From the NCBI GenBank assembly GCA_964549115.1, contig CAZJTX010000001.1, forward strand, positions 69,729-133,728: DNA of 64,000 nt, read 5' to 3'. The notes under the pieces were generated by a model. The model worked only from the letters and a program-made list of their open reading frames with translations. It was not told the DNA's origin and searched no databases. Position 1 is the stretch's first letter. Each line of letters opens with the position of its first letter. The position numbers and the translations under genes were made by a program. This DNA is from CAKOSP01 sp964549115 (GTDB taxonomy: Bacteria > Bacillota_I > Bacilli_A > RF39 > UBA660). Positions 17,869-26,566 of the stretch are shown piece after piece.

Positions 17869-18765
17869 TCATGGACACATTTTTAACTCAATAATTGTAA
17901 AGTCTTCTACTTTAATAATATTATTTATGTCTAAATTAATAAATTTGTACAATTTAGACGATTTTTTATTTATTTTAAAATGTACTTCGTTAATAAAACC
18001 AGTTGGATCTTCTTCGTAATCTAAAAAGTTATCTAAATCTTCGTCTATCTTTATAGTGTTTTTATCCCAATCCAAGCTGTAGCATTTATCTTCATTAAAT
18101 GTATTTATTATATACACTTCATCAAAGTCAGTTTTATGATTTATATCAATTATTAAGTCTTCTAGTTCTTGATCAACCCTCATTAAATAAAACGTTCCTT
18201 TTAATACTTTTTTATATGGACTAGTAGACTCCACTTTTATTAAAACTTCAACCTGATCTAATTGATAGTTTTCATTTGTTGATTTAACATTAAAATAAAT
18301 TTCATCTTCCACTTTTTCTTTATGCCATTCATATCCTTCTTGATTACATCTATCAACATTATGAGACGACACATCTACCTCATCAATATTATTCACACAG
18401 TAATCGTTTTTATCTAAAGATAAAGTTAATTCATCCGCATCTGTGCCATTAATACTACAAGTCGCATGACTAGACGCTTCCCCTAATACTTCACAAGTTA
18501 CATTATAAGAAATATCTAAGTCTGTTATATCGCTACCTTCAAAGTTTTTAATATTAAAGTAAATATCCTCACCTTGCCAGTAATTAAAATGATTGTCGAT
18601 TCCCTTTTTTGTTAAATAATCACTTTCAAAATGAAATTCATTTGATACTACATAATGAGTCCACATTTTGTTATATACATATCTACTAAAAGTAAATGAT
18701 ATATACATTGATGATATTGCTAGTAGTATCAATAGAACGAATAATGGTTTTGATTTTAATTTCAT
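17869..18765 (-). CDS. Membrane-anchored surface protein of the locus
   Basis: 298 residues. The leader (MKLKSKPLFVLLILLAISS, then FTFSRYVYNKMW) matches the SRYV leader of the gene at 10054, suggesting SipW-type processing. The exported part is acidic and beta-rich with CEVLGEASSHATCSI, DYC, RCNQEG and a Cys near the end. Six or more Cys suggest disulfides. No known domain is recognised. It follows the 184-residue gene by two bases and the 1208-residue gene further upstream, so the three form one transcription unit. Confidence 0.55.
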   Translation of the reverse strand: MKLKSKPLFVLLILLAISSMYISFTFSRYVYNKMWTHYVVSNEFHFESDYLTKKGIDNHFNYWQGEDIYFNIKNFEGSDITDLDISYNVTCEVLGEASSHATCSINGTDADELTLSLDKNDYCVNNIDEVDVSSHNVDRCNQEGYEWHKEKVEDEIYFNVKSTNENYQLDQVEVLIKVESTSPYKKVLKGTFYLMRVDQELEDLIIDINHKTDFDEVYIINTFNEDKCYSLDWDKNTIKIDEDLDNFLDYEEDPTGFINEVHFKINKKSSKLYKFINLDINNIIKVEDFTIIELKMCP

Positions 18766-18767
18766 AT

Positions 18768-19322
18768 TTAATCTTCCTTCTTTTGCCAGCTATTTATATT
18801 TAATTGAATAAAATCTGCTAAATCTTGATATTGTAAATCATTATACTCTTCTGGAAATATTATTTTAAGTTTATATACGTCTTCCTTAGCTAATTTATAT
18901 TGTAGTAACATATTATCTGTTTCGCATACTAACTCATTTTTGTCATTACGATCAAAATCATCTTCATTACAATCCATTACTAAAGTCTCAGTTTCATCTT
19001 CAACATTATATAACAGGATTTCTAGTGGAATGAAATGATATGTTTTTATAGTAATTTTATACTCAACATCAATATCACTCAATTTGCTATCTTCATTATT
19101 TTTAACATTAAATATATATTCTTTTTCCATACCTGGTGAAATATTATTAACCGGCAATTCAAAATCCTCCACTGTGCTTGCTTCAAATACAAACTTAGCA
19201 AAGCTAGGATTATCTGACTCCATTACAATTCCACTTTTAAAATATGAGTATGTTGCTCCGGCTCCTATACTTAAAAGGTTTAAAAATACTATCATAAATA
19301 TTATTTTATATTTTCTTTTCAT
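18768..19322 (-). CDS. Camelysin/TasA-like secreted protein
   Basis: 184 residues. The leader reads basic start, hydrophobic stretch, GATYSYFKSG, very like the TFSYFND-type junction of TasA and CalY. SFAKFVFEAS, ISPGMEKEYIFNVKN and later beta strands follow the order of TasA-like proteins (a Phe-rich first strand, then a PGD-like turn). It lies three bases after the 1208-residue gene and two before the 298-residue gene. It is the most TasA-like protein of the locus by length and layout. Probably an extracellular fibre subunit or a cap; inferred. Confidence 0.65.
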   Translation of the reverse strand: MKRKYKIIFMIVFLNLLSIGAGATYSYFKSGIVMESDNPSFAKFVFEASTVEDFELPVNNISPGMEKEYIFNVKNNEDSKLSDIDVEYKITIKTYHFIPLEILLYNVEDETETLVMDCNEDDFDRNDKNELVCETDNMLLQYKLAKEDVYKLKIIFPEEYNDLQYQDLADFIQLNINSWQKKED

Positions 19323-19325
19323 ACA

Positions 19326-22300
19326 TCACCTTACTATGAATACCTTTTCTATAGTATTTATTTTTGTATTATCGTTATAAAACTCAAACCTTAATTTATA
19401 TGAATTATAATCTAAGTTAGATGTATTAAACTCTAGATCTAATTGGTTAAATAAATGAAATGGCGATTCATATAATACTGGGTTTTTAAATGCATAATAT
19501 ACATTATTAGCAATTAATTCTAAATTGTTTGATACATAATTGTTTATATTTATTAAGGTGTACTCTTGGTTATACGCCGATAACTCTTTTTTCTCATATA
19601 ACGACACTCTTATATTAGGATTAACAACTGATGTATTTAATGATATTTTATAATTTATAGTATCTTGTAATAATTCTTTTGTTATCAAGTTTTTATCACC
19701 ACTTACACTATAAATATAAGTATTAACTATTTCATTATTTAATACTCTTACTGGTATTAATATATCTTCTTTTATATATTTGTCTCCGAACAAACCATCA
19801 TTTGATGCAAATAATGTTAATTTTAAATTATATAAACCTTCACTTAAGTTATTATTATCAGCCAATGTTATTATTTCTAAGTCATTAATAGAATTAACAA
19901 CATTATTATTTAATCTAATTCTAAACATTCCATTTTTATCCGGATAATAAGTTTTCCCATCTACTTTTATTTGCATATTTTTTAAATATTTAACATCTAC
20001 AATGTTGTTGTTTTTTACAAACGATACTTCCATTCCTAACTTTTTATTAAATAATCTTGTATCATACACTTCCATTAAATTTAACAATTTATAATCTATC
20101 TTAGTATCTAATTCTATATTAGTAATAGAGTTACTATTATAAATTATTTCTTCTTCAAAATCAGTAGTAATAGTTATTTCTTCTCTATAATCATTAGAGG
20201 TTATTATATTGTATAATTTAACGTCTTTATTTAGGGTATATCTCATTATATCGTCATTTGTATCGTACACTCTTAAACGAGCTCTAAAGTCTTCTATATC
20301 GTCGTTTATAGTGGCGTTATTAAAATGTAACGTAATAGTAAAATCTTCATTTACTTCATTATTTTTATAATAGTTATCTTCTTCATAATAATCTTTAGTT
20401 GATCCAACTTCTTTAAAGTCTTCAAATGAGTATACTGCTTCTTTTTCACATTCTAAATCTAAAATATCACAACTATTATTATATCCATATAAATCATCAC
20501 TAGTTGATACTTTATAGTAATATTTTTTATTATTAATATTGTCCTCTAATTTTATATAAGTTCCTACTGGTAATAAATAATTAGTGACTAGCACATGTTT
20601 TTCTACCTCGTGATATAAATAATCACTAAAGTATGTAAATTCTAATTTTATTTCTGATTTATTGCTAATATTAGAAATATTATAAACATTATTTAAATTA
20701 TATCCTTCATATAAAATATAGTCAGTATTTAAGTATAAGTTTTTACCATCTATATCGGTTATTTTTACATATACTATGTGTTTACCTTCTTCTTCTATAT
20801 TTATTCCATCGACATACTCATCCCAGCTGCTTACACTCATTGACGCTAATGCTTTAATTGTCTTTTTAGATTCAGTAACGTGATAATAAGCGCTTACAAT
20901 GTCGCTTCCAAGCTCTAAGTCAATTGTTTCATTTTTATGTATATATATAGTTTTAGGACTATTATTATAATCTCCCCATACATAATTATTTAATTTTAAG
21001 TTTGTTCCTTCATTAGATTGATCTAATACCAAAAAGTCAGTGTTAGAGTAATATTCATTGTCGTTATAGTCTATAGTTTTAACATATATTACATATGTAC
21101 CTTCTTCTTCTATTTTAACAATATCATTATACTCAGTCCATGTATCTATACTTTTTATATCCTCTAAAAACAACGCTTCTTCAGTATCAGAAATATAATA
21201 ATATATTTTCTTAGAAGGGTTTAGAGCATCTAAATCCTCTATGTTAAAAGTAATATTAGATGAGAAGTTATAATAATCTAACTCCATACTATAATTAGTC
21301 CAAGTATAAATACTTGAGTTTATACTAACTAAAGAATCTTTTAAATCATCTATAAATAGTATTGGCAATATACCTTCATCGTATACCCATACATTTTCAT
21401 CGTTTGTTTCTATGTCATTAAAATTAATAAATTCATCATATAATAAATCATCTTTAATATCTTCATCAATTAATATGTCTTCTAACAAAGCATAGTTGAA
21501 CTCACCGATTAATAATCCGTTATTAACATGATCTTCTTCTTTTGTAGTATAAGAATTTGACACTACTACATCTGTGTCTATTATATTGTTAATTAAATGG
21601 TCTTCTGAATTACTAATTACATGATATAAATTAATTTCATCTGAGTTATAAACATTACCAATCAAACTAGATTTTAGAGATGAATTCAATACTCCATCAT
21701 TATAAGATTTATATATATTTGATTCTAATGATTCATCTATAGTGTTTATTAATCCTGCTGTATTGTGATTAGAATGTATAAAACCTTTGTTATAACTTCT
21801 TTTTATATCAAAAGAGCCTCTTACAAGAGATATTAATCCACTTGAGTTATAATCTCCGATTATTCTTCCCTTGTTTATAACGTTTTCTAACACTACATTA
21901 TTAGCATAACCAACAATACCGCCTGTATGGGTATTTTTATATATTATTTCATATCTTAAATTAGATAATTTTAACTCTCCTTCTAATAAAGAAGGCTCTA
22001 TTTCTAAATTTAGAGATTCATATAAATTTTGGTTAAAGTTTAATTCAAAGTTTTTAGTTAACACAGATTCATTATTAATTTTCAAATCAACTGATTGACT
22101 AGTATTAATTAAATCCATAGTTCCATAAAGGGTTGTTTTTACTATGTCTCCATCTTTTAATAATAAGTCATTATCTATTAATATTTCATCTGTTATAAAT
22201 AAATTATTTAAAGAAGTTGTATAGTCTTCCAAATCTATACTTTCAATTATTTCATCTGATTCATTTCCTAATACTATTCCATCGAATAATATGTTTTTTA

Positions 22301-22952
22301 AATTAGATGATGATGAACTAGACGCAATACCTCCGGTTATATAACCACCATTAATAATAGTATTTTCAACATATAGGTTTTCTATATTTCCTTCTAAGTT
22401 TGTAAAAAGACCTACCTCATCTTCTTCACTTGCTATAAAAAGACCATATATTCTAAAATAACTGCCATCTAAATTACCTTTAAAATTATTTAGTGTATTA
22501 AAGTTATTTAAAAGTCCTACAACATCTTCTTTTAATAAATCATCGTAATATTCATTTGTATTATTTTTAATATAATATTTATTATCGTTTAATATATAAA
22601 TTAAACCATCTTCTTCATCGTATCCAAATATACCATGATTTAAAACTATATTGTTACTAATTTTAAAATACTCATCTTCGTAGTTTGTATTATTTAATTC
22701 CTCAGCAAAGAAAGCTAATTCACTACCATTAGATATAATGTATGGATCAGTTATTGAACCATCACCTTTTTTATACTTAGTCGCCACTGTTCCATCCCAA
22801 ACTGAAGTAGTTACTATACTAGCTCTATTTTTAAATCTTGCCGCAGTTGGAATAACTATAAATATAGTAAGCATTAAAAGAAGTACACTGGATAGTGTAA
22901 TTATTAAAGTTTTATTGTTTTTTATTAAATCTTTAAACCTCTTTTTATACAT
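19326..22952 (-). CDS. Very large surface protein with GLUG/beta-helix-like region
   Basis: 1208 residues, anchored or exported by an N-terminal helix (about 14-36). After it, GDGSITDPYIISNGSELAFFAEELNN is the usual entry to bacterial GLUG/beta-helix adhesins. Residues up to about 500 show short repeats of the type GLF, NLEGNIENLYVEN and GGIV or GGIA, consistent with a right-handed helix. The second half looks like several beta-sandwich domains with paired STDTW-like or SSWDEY elements (about 590-720). It is acidic and rich in Asn, Asp and Ile. It begins the unit of three surface genes; a TATAAT lies about 20 bases upstream of its AGGA site. Probably an adhesin or scaffold. Confidence 0.7.
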   Translation of the reverse strand: MYKKRFKDLIKNNKTLIITLSSVLLLMLTIFIVIPTAARFKNRASIVTTSVWDGTVATKYKKGDGSITDPYIISNGSELAFFAEELNNTNYEDEYFKISNNIVLNHGIFGYDEEDGLIYILNDNKYYIKNNTNEYYDDLLKEDVVGLLNNFNTLNNFKGNLDGSYFRIYGLFIASEEDEVGLFTNLEGNIENLYVENTIINGGYITGGIASSSSSSNLKNILFDGIVLGNESDEIIESIDLEDYTTSLNNLFITDEILIDNDLLLKDGDIVKTTLYGTMDLINTSQSVDLKINNESVLTKNFELNFNQNLYESLNLEIEPSLLEGELKLSNLRYEIIYKNTHTGGIVGYANNVVLENVINKGRIIGDYNSSGLISLVRGSFDIKRSYNKGFIHSNHNTAGLINTIDESLESNIYKSYNDGVLNSSLKSSLIGNVYNSDEINLYHVISNSEDHLINNIIDTDVVVSNSYTTKEEDHVNNGLLIGEFNYALLEDILIDEDIKDDLLYDEFINFNDIETNDENVWVYDEGILPILFIDDLKDSLVSINSSIYTWTNYSMELDYYNFSSNITFNIEDLDALNPSKKIYYYISDTEEALFLEDIKSIDTWTEYNDIVKIEEEGTYVIYVKTIDYNDNEYYSNTDFLVLDQSNEGTNLKLNNYVWGDYNNSPKTIYIHKNETIDLELGSDIVSAYYHVTESKKTIKALASMSVSSWDEYVDGINIEEEGKHIVYVKITDIDGKNLYLNTDYILYEGYNLNNVYNISNISNKSEIKLEFTYFSDYLYHEVEKHVLVTNYLLPVGTYIKLEDNINNKKYYYKVSTSDDLYGYNNSCDILDLECEKEAVYSFEDFKEVGSTKDYYEEDNYYKNNEVNEDFTITLHFNNATINDDIEDFRARLRVYDTNDDIMRYTLNKDVKLYNIITSNDYREEITITTDFEEEIIYNSNSITNIELDTKIDYKLLNLMEVYDTRLFNKKLGMEVSFVKNNNIVDVKYLKNMQIKVDGKTYYPDKNGMFRIRLNNNVVNSINDLEIITLADNNNLSEGLYNLKLTLFASNDGLFGDKYIKEDILIPVRVLNNEIVNTYIYSVSGDKNLITKELLQDTINYKISLNTSVVNPNIRVSLYEKKELSAYNQEYTLININNYVSNNLELIANNVYYAFKNPVLYESPFHLFNQLDLEFNTSNLDYNSYKLRFEFYNDNTKINTIEKVFIVR

Positions 22953-23030
22953 ATAATTATCCTACTCGCTTACTATTATATCTATATATATAATAGCATA
23001 TAATACATTTTAATAAAACTACTATCGCAT

Positions 23031-23058
23031 AAAAAAAGAGTGAATAATCACTCAATTT
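23031..23058 (-). terminator. Rho-independent terminator
   Basis: Stem GAGTG / CACTC with a six-base loop and a T run on the minus strand, after the 505-residue gene at 23092. Confidence 0.8.
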
Positions 23059-23091
23059 TTATTATTTATTTTATTAAGGATCTAAAAGTTA

Positions 23092-24609
23092 TTAACTAAC
23101 AATTACTTTTAATAATCTATGACCCCAGTTTTCAGCTGCATCTTCAACAGAATATAGTACGTAGTATGTTCCTGCTTTCGCTAAGTTTACTGTTCCTGCT
23201 TTTGTTACGTCAGCATCTGTTAGATTTGTATCCACATTATCAGTTACTTCAGCTTCTGGTAACAGATCTTCTAAGTCTCCTTCTGTACCTAACGCTATTT
23301 CAATTTCATCATTTTCTAAATATGAGCCATCTCCAGCTAAGAATTTAATTTCTGGTGCTGTTGTATCTGATGCTCCAGGTCCTGCTCCTTGGTTAAGTGC
23401 TGGTCCTTCATAGCCTGAATCTCCAGGATATAGTTGTTGTTTTGAGAATCCAAATTTAACTGAAATTTTTCTTCCAATTGCTGCAAAGTCATAGTTATCT
23501 ATGTCTTGTCCTTCTAGGTATATGTATACTCTTACTTTAGTAATACTTGCTGGTTCAAGTCTCATGAATTCTGGTCTTAATCTACCTCTCATTAATTTCA
23601 TTGTATCTGTGAAATATTCAAATTCTTCTACGAACTCGCTATTAGCTTCGTATGTATTAAATGCTTTACCATCATAAATGTTAACGTTATCACCTGATCC
23701 AATTACTTTTTGCGCTACATATGTTGGATAACCAATACCATCTATCACTTCTTCACATTCGCCAGAATATGAATCTGTTTTAGTAACATCCGCACCTGTT
23801 CTTGCCGCACAGTTGGTTGCATAATAACTTATTGCATGAGTCTCATGATTTCTATCATTTGGTTCCCAAATTTGTGCATCTCTACAAATTCCAGTTACGT
23901 TATCATCACCCGTACAAGTAATTCCCGTTACAACTTCTGCATCTAATTCTTCTAATGCTGAAACTCTTCCGATTTGAGCAAATGCTACACGTACTGAGTT
24001 TTCAATTCCTGAACCTGCTACGCCGCCGTCTCCTGCATCTGGTGCCGATTCTTCAGTTACAGTTACCGATGAATCAGGAGCTAGATAAATTGCTTCTTCG
24101 CCTAAAATATCTAGAGCTTTTAGATATTGATTACCTGAGCTATTTTTAACAAATAAATCAAATACAACATATCCATCTGCTTCTTTATCACCTTTATTTT
24201 GAACTTCACTAACCATTAGTCTTAGTCCACCCGGTGTTCCTTCCGGTACAGCGGTTAAACTGGCTTTTTCATATAGAACTAGTCTAGATGAGGTTTGATC
24301 AATTTTACCTGCCGTTGACATTGGTATTAAACCACGTCCAGCCCAATTATTAGTATTACCTTCATAGACAGTATCGGTGTCGTTAAAGGTTTCCTTACTA
24401 ATTGCTACTGTTGTGTCAAAATTCTCGCCGTCAAACGATAATAACAAGCCATCAGCTGCTGCTATTTCAATATCGAACGATGTTACGTTGACTGTTTGCA
24501 TTCCTATAAACCATGCAAATGTTGCTACCAATAATACGATTGCACTAAGTGCACTAATACCTATTAGGTTTCTAACCCTTTTAGAGTGTTGAGGGTTTTC
24601 TTTTTTCAT
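23092..24609 (-). CDS. Large TasA-like fibre/adhesin paralog 1
   Basis: 505 residues and one of four close paralogs. The leader ends TFAWFIGMQTV and the mature start reads TSFDIEIAAADGLLLSFDG. The central part has four conserved Cys (ITCTGDD, GICRDAQIWEPND, NCAAR, GECEE). Next comes SITKVRVYIYLEGQDIDNYDFA, shared by all paralogs. The last 85 residues (TTAPEIKFLAGDG, then GTYYVLYSVEDAAENWG) are a bacterial Ig-like domain of DUF5011 type, here the most divergent copy. Probably secreted through a SipW-type enzyme and assembled at the surface. It has its own promoter, a strong AAGGAG site and a terminator, so it is a single-gene unit. Confidence 0.7.
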   Translation of the reverse strand: MKKENPQHSKRVRNLIGISALSAIVLLVATFAWFIGMQTVNVTSFDIEIAAADGLLLSFDGENFDTTVAISKETFNDTDTVYEGNTNNWAGRGLIPMSTAGKIDQTSSRLVLYEKASLTAVPEGTPGGLRLMVSEVQNKGDKEADGYVVFDLFVKNSSGNQYLKALDILGEEAIYLAPDSSVTVTEESAPDAGDGGVAGSGIENSVRVAFAQIGRVSALEELDAEVVTGITCTGDDNVTGICRDAQIWEPNDRNHETHAISYYATNCAARTGADVTKTDSYSGECEEVIDGIGYPTYVAQKVIGSGDNVNIYDGKAFNTYEANSEFVEEFEYFTDTMKLMRGRLRPEFMRLEPASITKVRVYIYLEGQDIDNYDFAAIGRKISVKFGFSKQQLYPGDSGYEGPALNQGAGPGASDTTAPEIKFLAGDGSYLENDEIEIALGTEGDLEDLLPEAEVTDNVDTNLTDADVTKAGTVNLAKAGTYYVLYSVEDAAENWGHRLLKVIVS

Positions 24610-24662
24610 ACTTTTTTCTCCTTCTTTCCTTTATTTTGAATAGTCTCTCTACTATTATATTA

Positions 24663-24702
24663 ATTTTATCATATCATTTGATTTTGTCAATATTATTTGA
24701 CG
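24663..24702 (-). promoter_or_regulatory. Promoter with palindrome over the -35 box (paralog 1)
   Basis: On the minus strand TTGACA (24685-24690), 16-base spacer, TAAAAT (24663-24668). The -35 box lies in an 18-base imperfect inverted repeat (24685-24702, TGTCAAT / TTTGACG) of the same size and place as the one at 28162-28179. Confidence 0.5.
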
Positions 24703-24703
24703 T

Positions 24704-26341
24704 TTATTCTGTTTTTTGAGTCTTTAATATTTTATTAGTTTCAGTTACAAACCAAATTTGTTCAACATCGATTTTACTTTCTTCTATTATTTTTATTCTA
24801 AGCAGTAAATCCAGTTTCTCTAAAAGTAAATCAATGTCGCCTTCTTCAAAGTCCTCTTCTGTAACATTTATGTTTTCTAATCTATATTTATTAACTATAG
24901 TACTTTTCAAGTTATTATCTTCAAATACTAAAGCTCCTTTTGTAACAATGTTTGTTGTTTCTTTAGCGTAAGCATCAAAGTTATCGCTAATTTTCATTAA
25001 ATCAGAATATGTTTCTAGGTCCATTAATTTTTTAATTACATCTTTTTTATAATAAGAATGGCTATGATAAAAGTTCATTAATTCCGAAATAGTTAGAGCC
25101 TTGTTTAACATTGATAATACATTTATTGTGAAAAACTCATTATCTTCCTTTATATATAGATCATATGTTAAATTAGCTAACTTATTAGACTCAATTTTTA
25201 ATTGTTTTACTTCATAATTAGTCTTATTATCATTTAAGATTGTATCTTTTTTAAATATAGTATTGTTAATCTTTGCTAATTTACGTTCGTTCTTTTTAAT
25301 GTCTTTGTTAATCTCTTTAATCTTTTTTAAATGTAAATTAACTCTTTTTTTGTCTCCAATTTGTTCTAGTTCTTTTATATATTCTTGTTTAAAATTATTT
25401 ACAATAGGTAAAAAAGTCATATAATTCTTTAACTCAACTACATTTGTTCTTAGTTTTTCTACTGAAGAATAAAACTTTTCCAATTTTTGTTTATCATCCA
25501 TATCCAATGCTTCGATGGATAGTGTTGTATATGCTGAAGTTCGGTTTTTACTTTCTTCAAAGAAACTATTAACATCAGCTTCTCCGCTTTTAGCTAAATC
25601 AATTATGTCCCAAATAGTTTCGTTTTGAGTTAATAACAGTTCTCTTGAAGCTTCTTTTAGTTTATCAATACATTCTTGATAAGTTTTAATCTTTTCAGCT
25701 TGCATAGACTTTGTTTGTTTATCTTTGATATAAGCATCAAACTTTTTGGCATTATCTTTTACTAATTTTCTAAAAGTTAATTCTATGTGTTTTACTATTT
25801 CTGGGTTTAACCAGTATATTTGTTCAAACACTTTATTTAATTTAGTGAAATTCTTTTCTTCTTGGGATCTTTCTTTTAAGAACGCTTTCATGTAATCATG
25901 TACATATGAGGTTAACTTAAAGTCCGATGACACTAATTTAATATCAACTTTTTCAAATATTACTAATAAGTCTTCTAATATTCGATTAAGTGATTTAAAT
26001 TCAAAATCAGTATAATTGCTTAACTCATAGAATAAATTATCAAAATTTAATTTTTCGTAATATGTATTACTTGGGTTAAGTAACATTTTTAATTCTTCAA
26101 GTTTTTTAACCTTTTCAATTAATTCTTCATTTTTACGAGATTCTTTTTTAGATAGTATTTTTTTAGTTTTAGCTTCTAAATATCTTTTTACTTGATCTTC
26201 ATATTCTTCGTATTTAGCATGTATTTCATCTATCTTTTTATTTTTATTCTTTTTATTAGTTTTCGTTCTAACAGGAAGAGATGTTATTAAGGTGGTTTTA
26301 GCAGCTATATCTTCTTCTATAAACTCTAAAAAATTACTCAT
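24704..26341 (-). CDS. Large cytoplasmic coiled-coil protein of unknown function
   Basis: 545 residues with no signal peptide or membrane segment, lying inside the surface locus. It is highly charged and almost entirely helical, with coiled-coil stretches near 50-90 and 320-385 (KEINKDIKKNERKLAKINN). A beta-poor, acidic C-terminus follows (VTEEDFEEGDIDLLLEKLDLLLRI). No enzymatic motif is seen and I do not recognise a family. Its ATG overlaps the stop of a 44-residue gene (ATGA), so the two are translationally coupled. Possibly an intracellular scaffold for export or for the AAA+ ATPase; this is only suggested by location. Confidence 0.55.
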   Translation of the reverse strand: MSNFLEFIEEDIAAKTTLITSLPVRTKTNKKNKNKKIDEIHAKYEEYEDQVKRYLEAKTKKILSKKESRKNEELIEKVKKLEELKMLLNPSNTYYEKLNFDNLFYELSNYTDFEFKSLNRILEDLLVIFEKVDIKLVSSDFKLTSYVHDYMKAFLKERSQEEKNFTKLNKVFEQIYWLNPEIVKHIELTFRKLVKDNAKKFDAYIKDKQTKSMQAEKIKTYQECIDKLKEASRELLLTQNETIWDIIDLAKSGEADVNSFFEESKNRTSAYTTLSIEALDMDDKQKLEKFYSSVEKLRTNVVELKNYMTFLPIVNNFKQEYIKELEQIGDKKRVNLHLKKIKEINKDIKKNERKLAKINNTIFKKDTILNDNKTNYEVKQLKIESNKLANLTYDLYIKEDNEFFTINVLSMLNKALTISELMNFYHSHSYYKKDVIKKLMDLETYSDLMKISDNFDAYAKETTNIVTKGALVFEDNNLKSTIVNKYRLENINVTEEDFEEGDIDLLLEKLDLLLRIKIIEESKIDVEQIWFVTETNKILKTQKTE

Positions 26342-26472
26342 GATTCTTCCTCTTCTATTTTAGAATCTTCTAATGTTTTAATAAATTCAACAATGTCATT
26401 ATATAGTTTAATTAAGTCAGTTAAACTTAATACTGACATGTCATAATCAACTTTTTTTACTTCCTTTTTCAT
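26338..26472 (-). CDS. 44-residue protein coupled to the coiled-coil gene
   Basis: ATG at 26472 is preceded by AAAGGTGG at proper distance, and the stop overlaps the next start as ATGA. The product is small and helical: KKEVKKVDYDMSV, then LTDLIKLYNDIVEF, then an acidic end. The strong ribosome site and the overlap support a real gene despite its length. It may pair with the coiled-coil protein downstream. The hairpin at about 26500-26532 lies just upstream, between this gene and the preceding paralog, and could limit read-through. Confidence 0.6.
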   Translation of the reverse strand: MKKEVKKVDYDMSVLSLTDLIKLYNDIVEFIKTLEDSKIEEEES

Positions 26473-26499
26473 CTATCCACCTTTTATCCTTAAATTAAT

Positions 26500-26532
26500 T
26501 AAGGGCAACCAACTAGATTACCCTTAATAATT
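26500..26532 (-). terminator. Hairpin after paralog 2 (possible partial terminator)
   Basis: Inverted repeat TTAAGGG / CCCTTAA with inner pairing and a loop near CTAGTT. The T run after it is poor, so it may attenuate rather than stop transcription into the 44-residue and coiled-coil genes. Confidence 0.4.
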
Positions 26533-26566
26533 TTATATTTCTAACATAATCAATAGTTAGTATTTA

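Noticed and set aside
23166..24592. Plus-strand ORFs inside the surface paralogs
   Set aside because: They are mirror readings of the strongly conserved minus-strand genes, with no ribosome sites and low-complexity products.
26338..26472. Small subunit of exonuclease VII
   Set aside because: Size and acidic helix are similar, but the family motif is absent and no large subunit is nearby.
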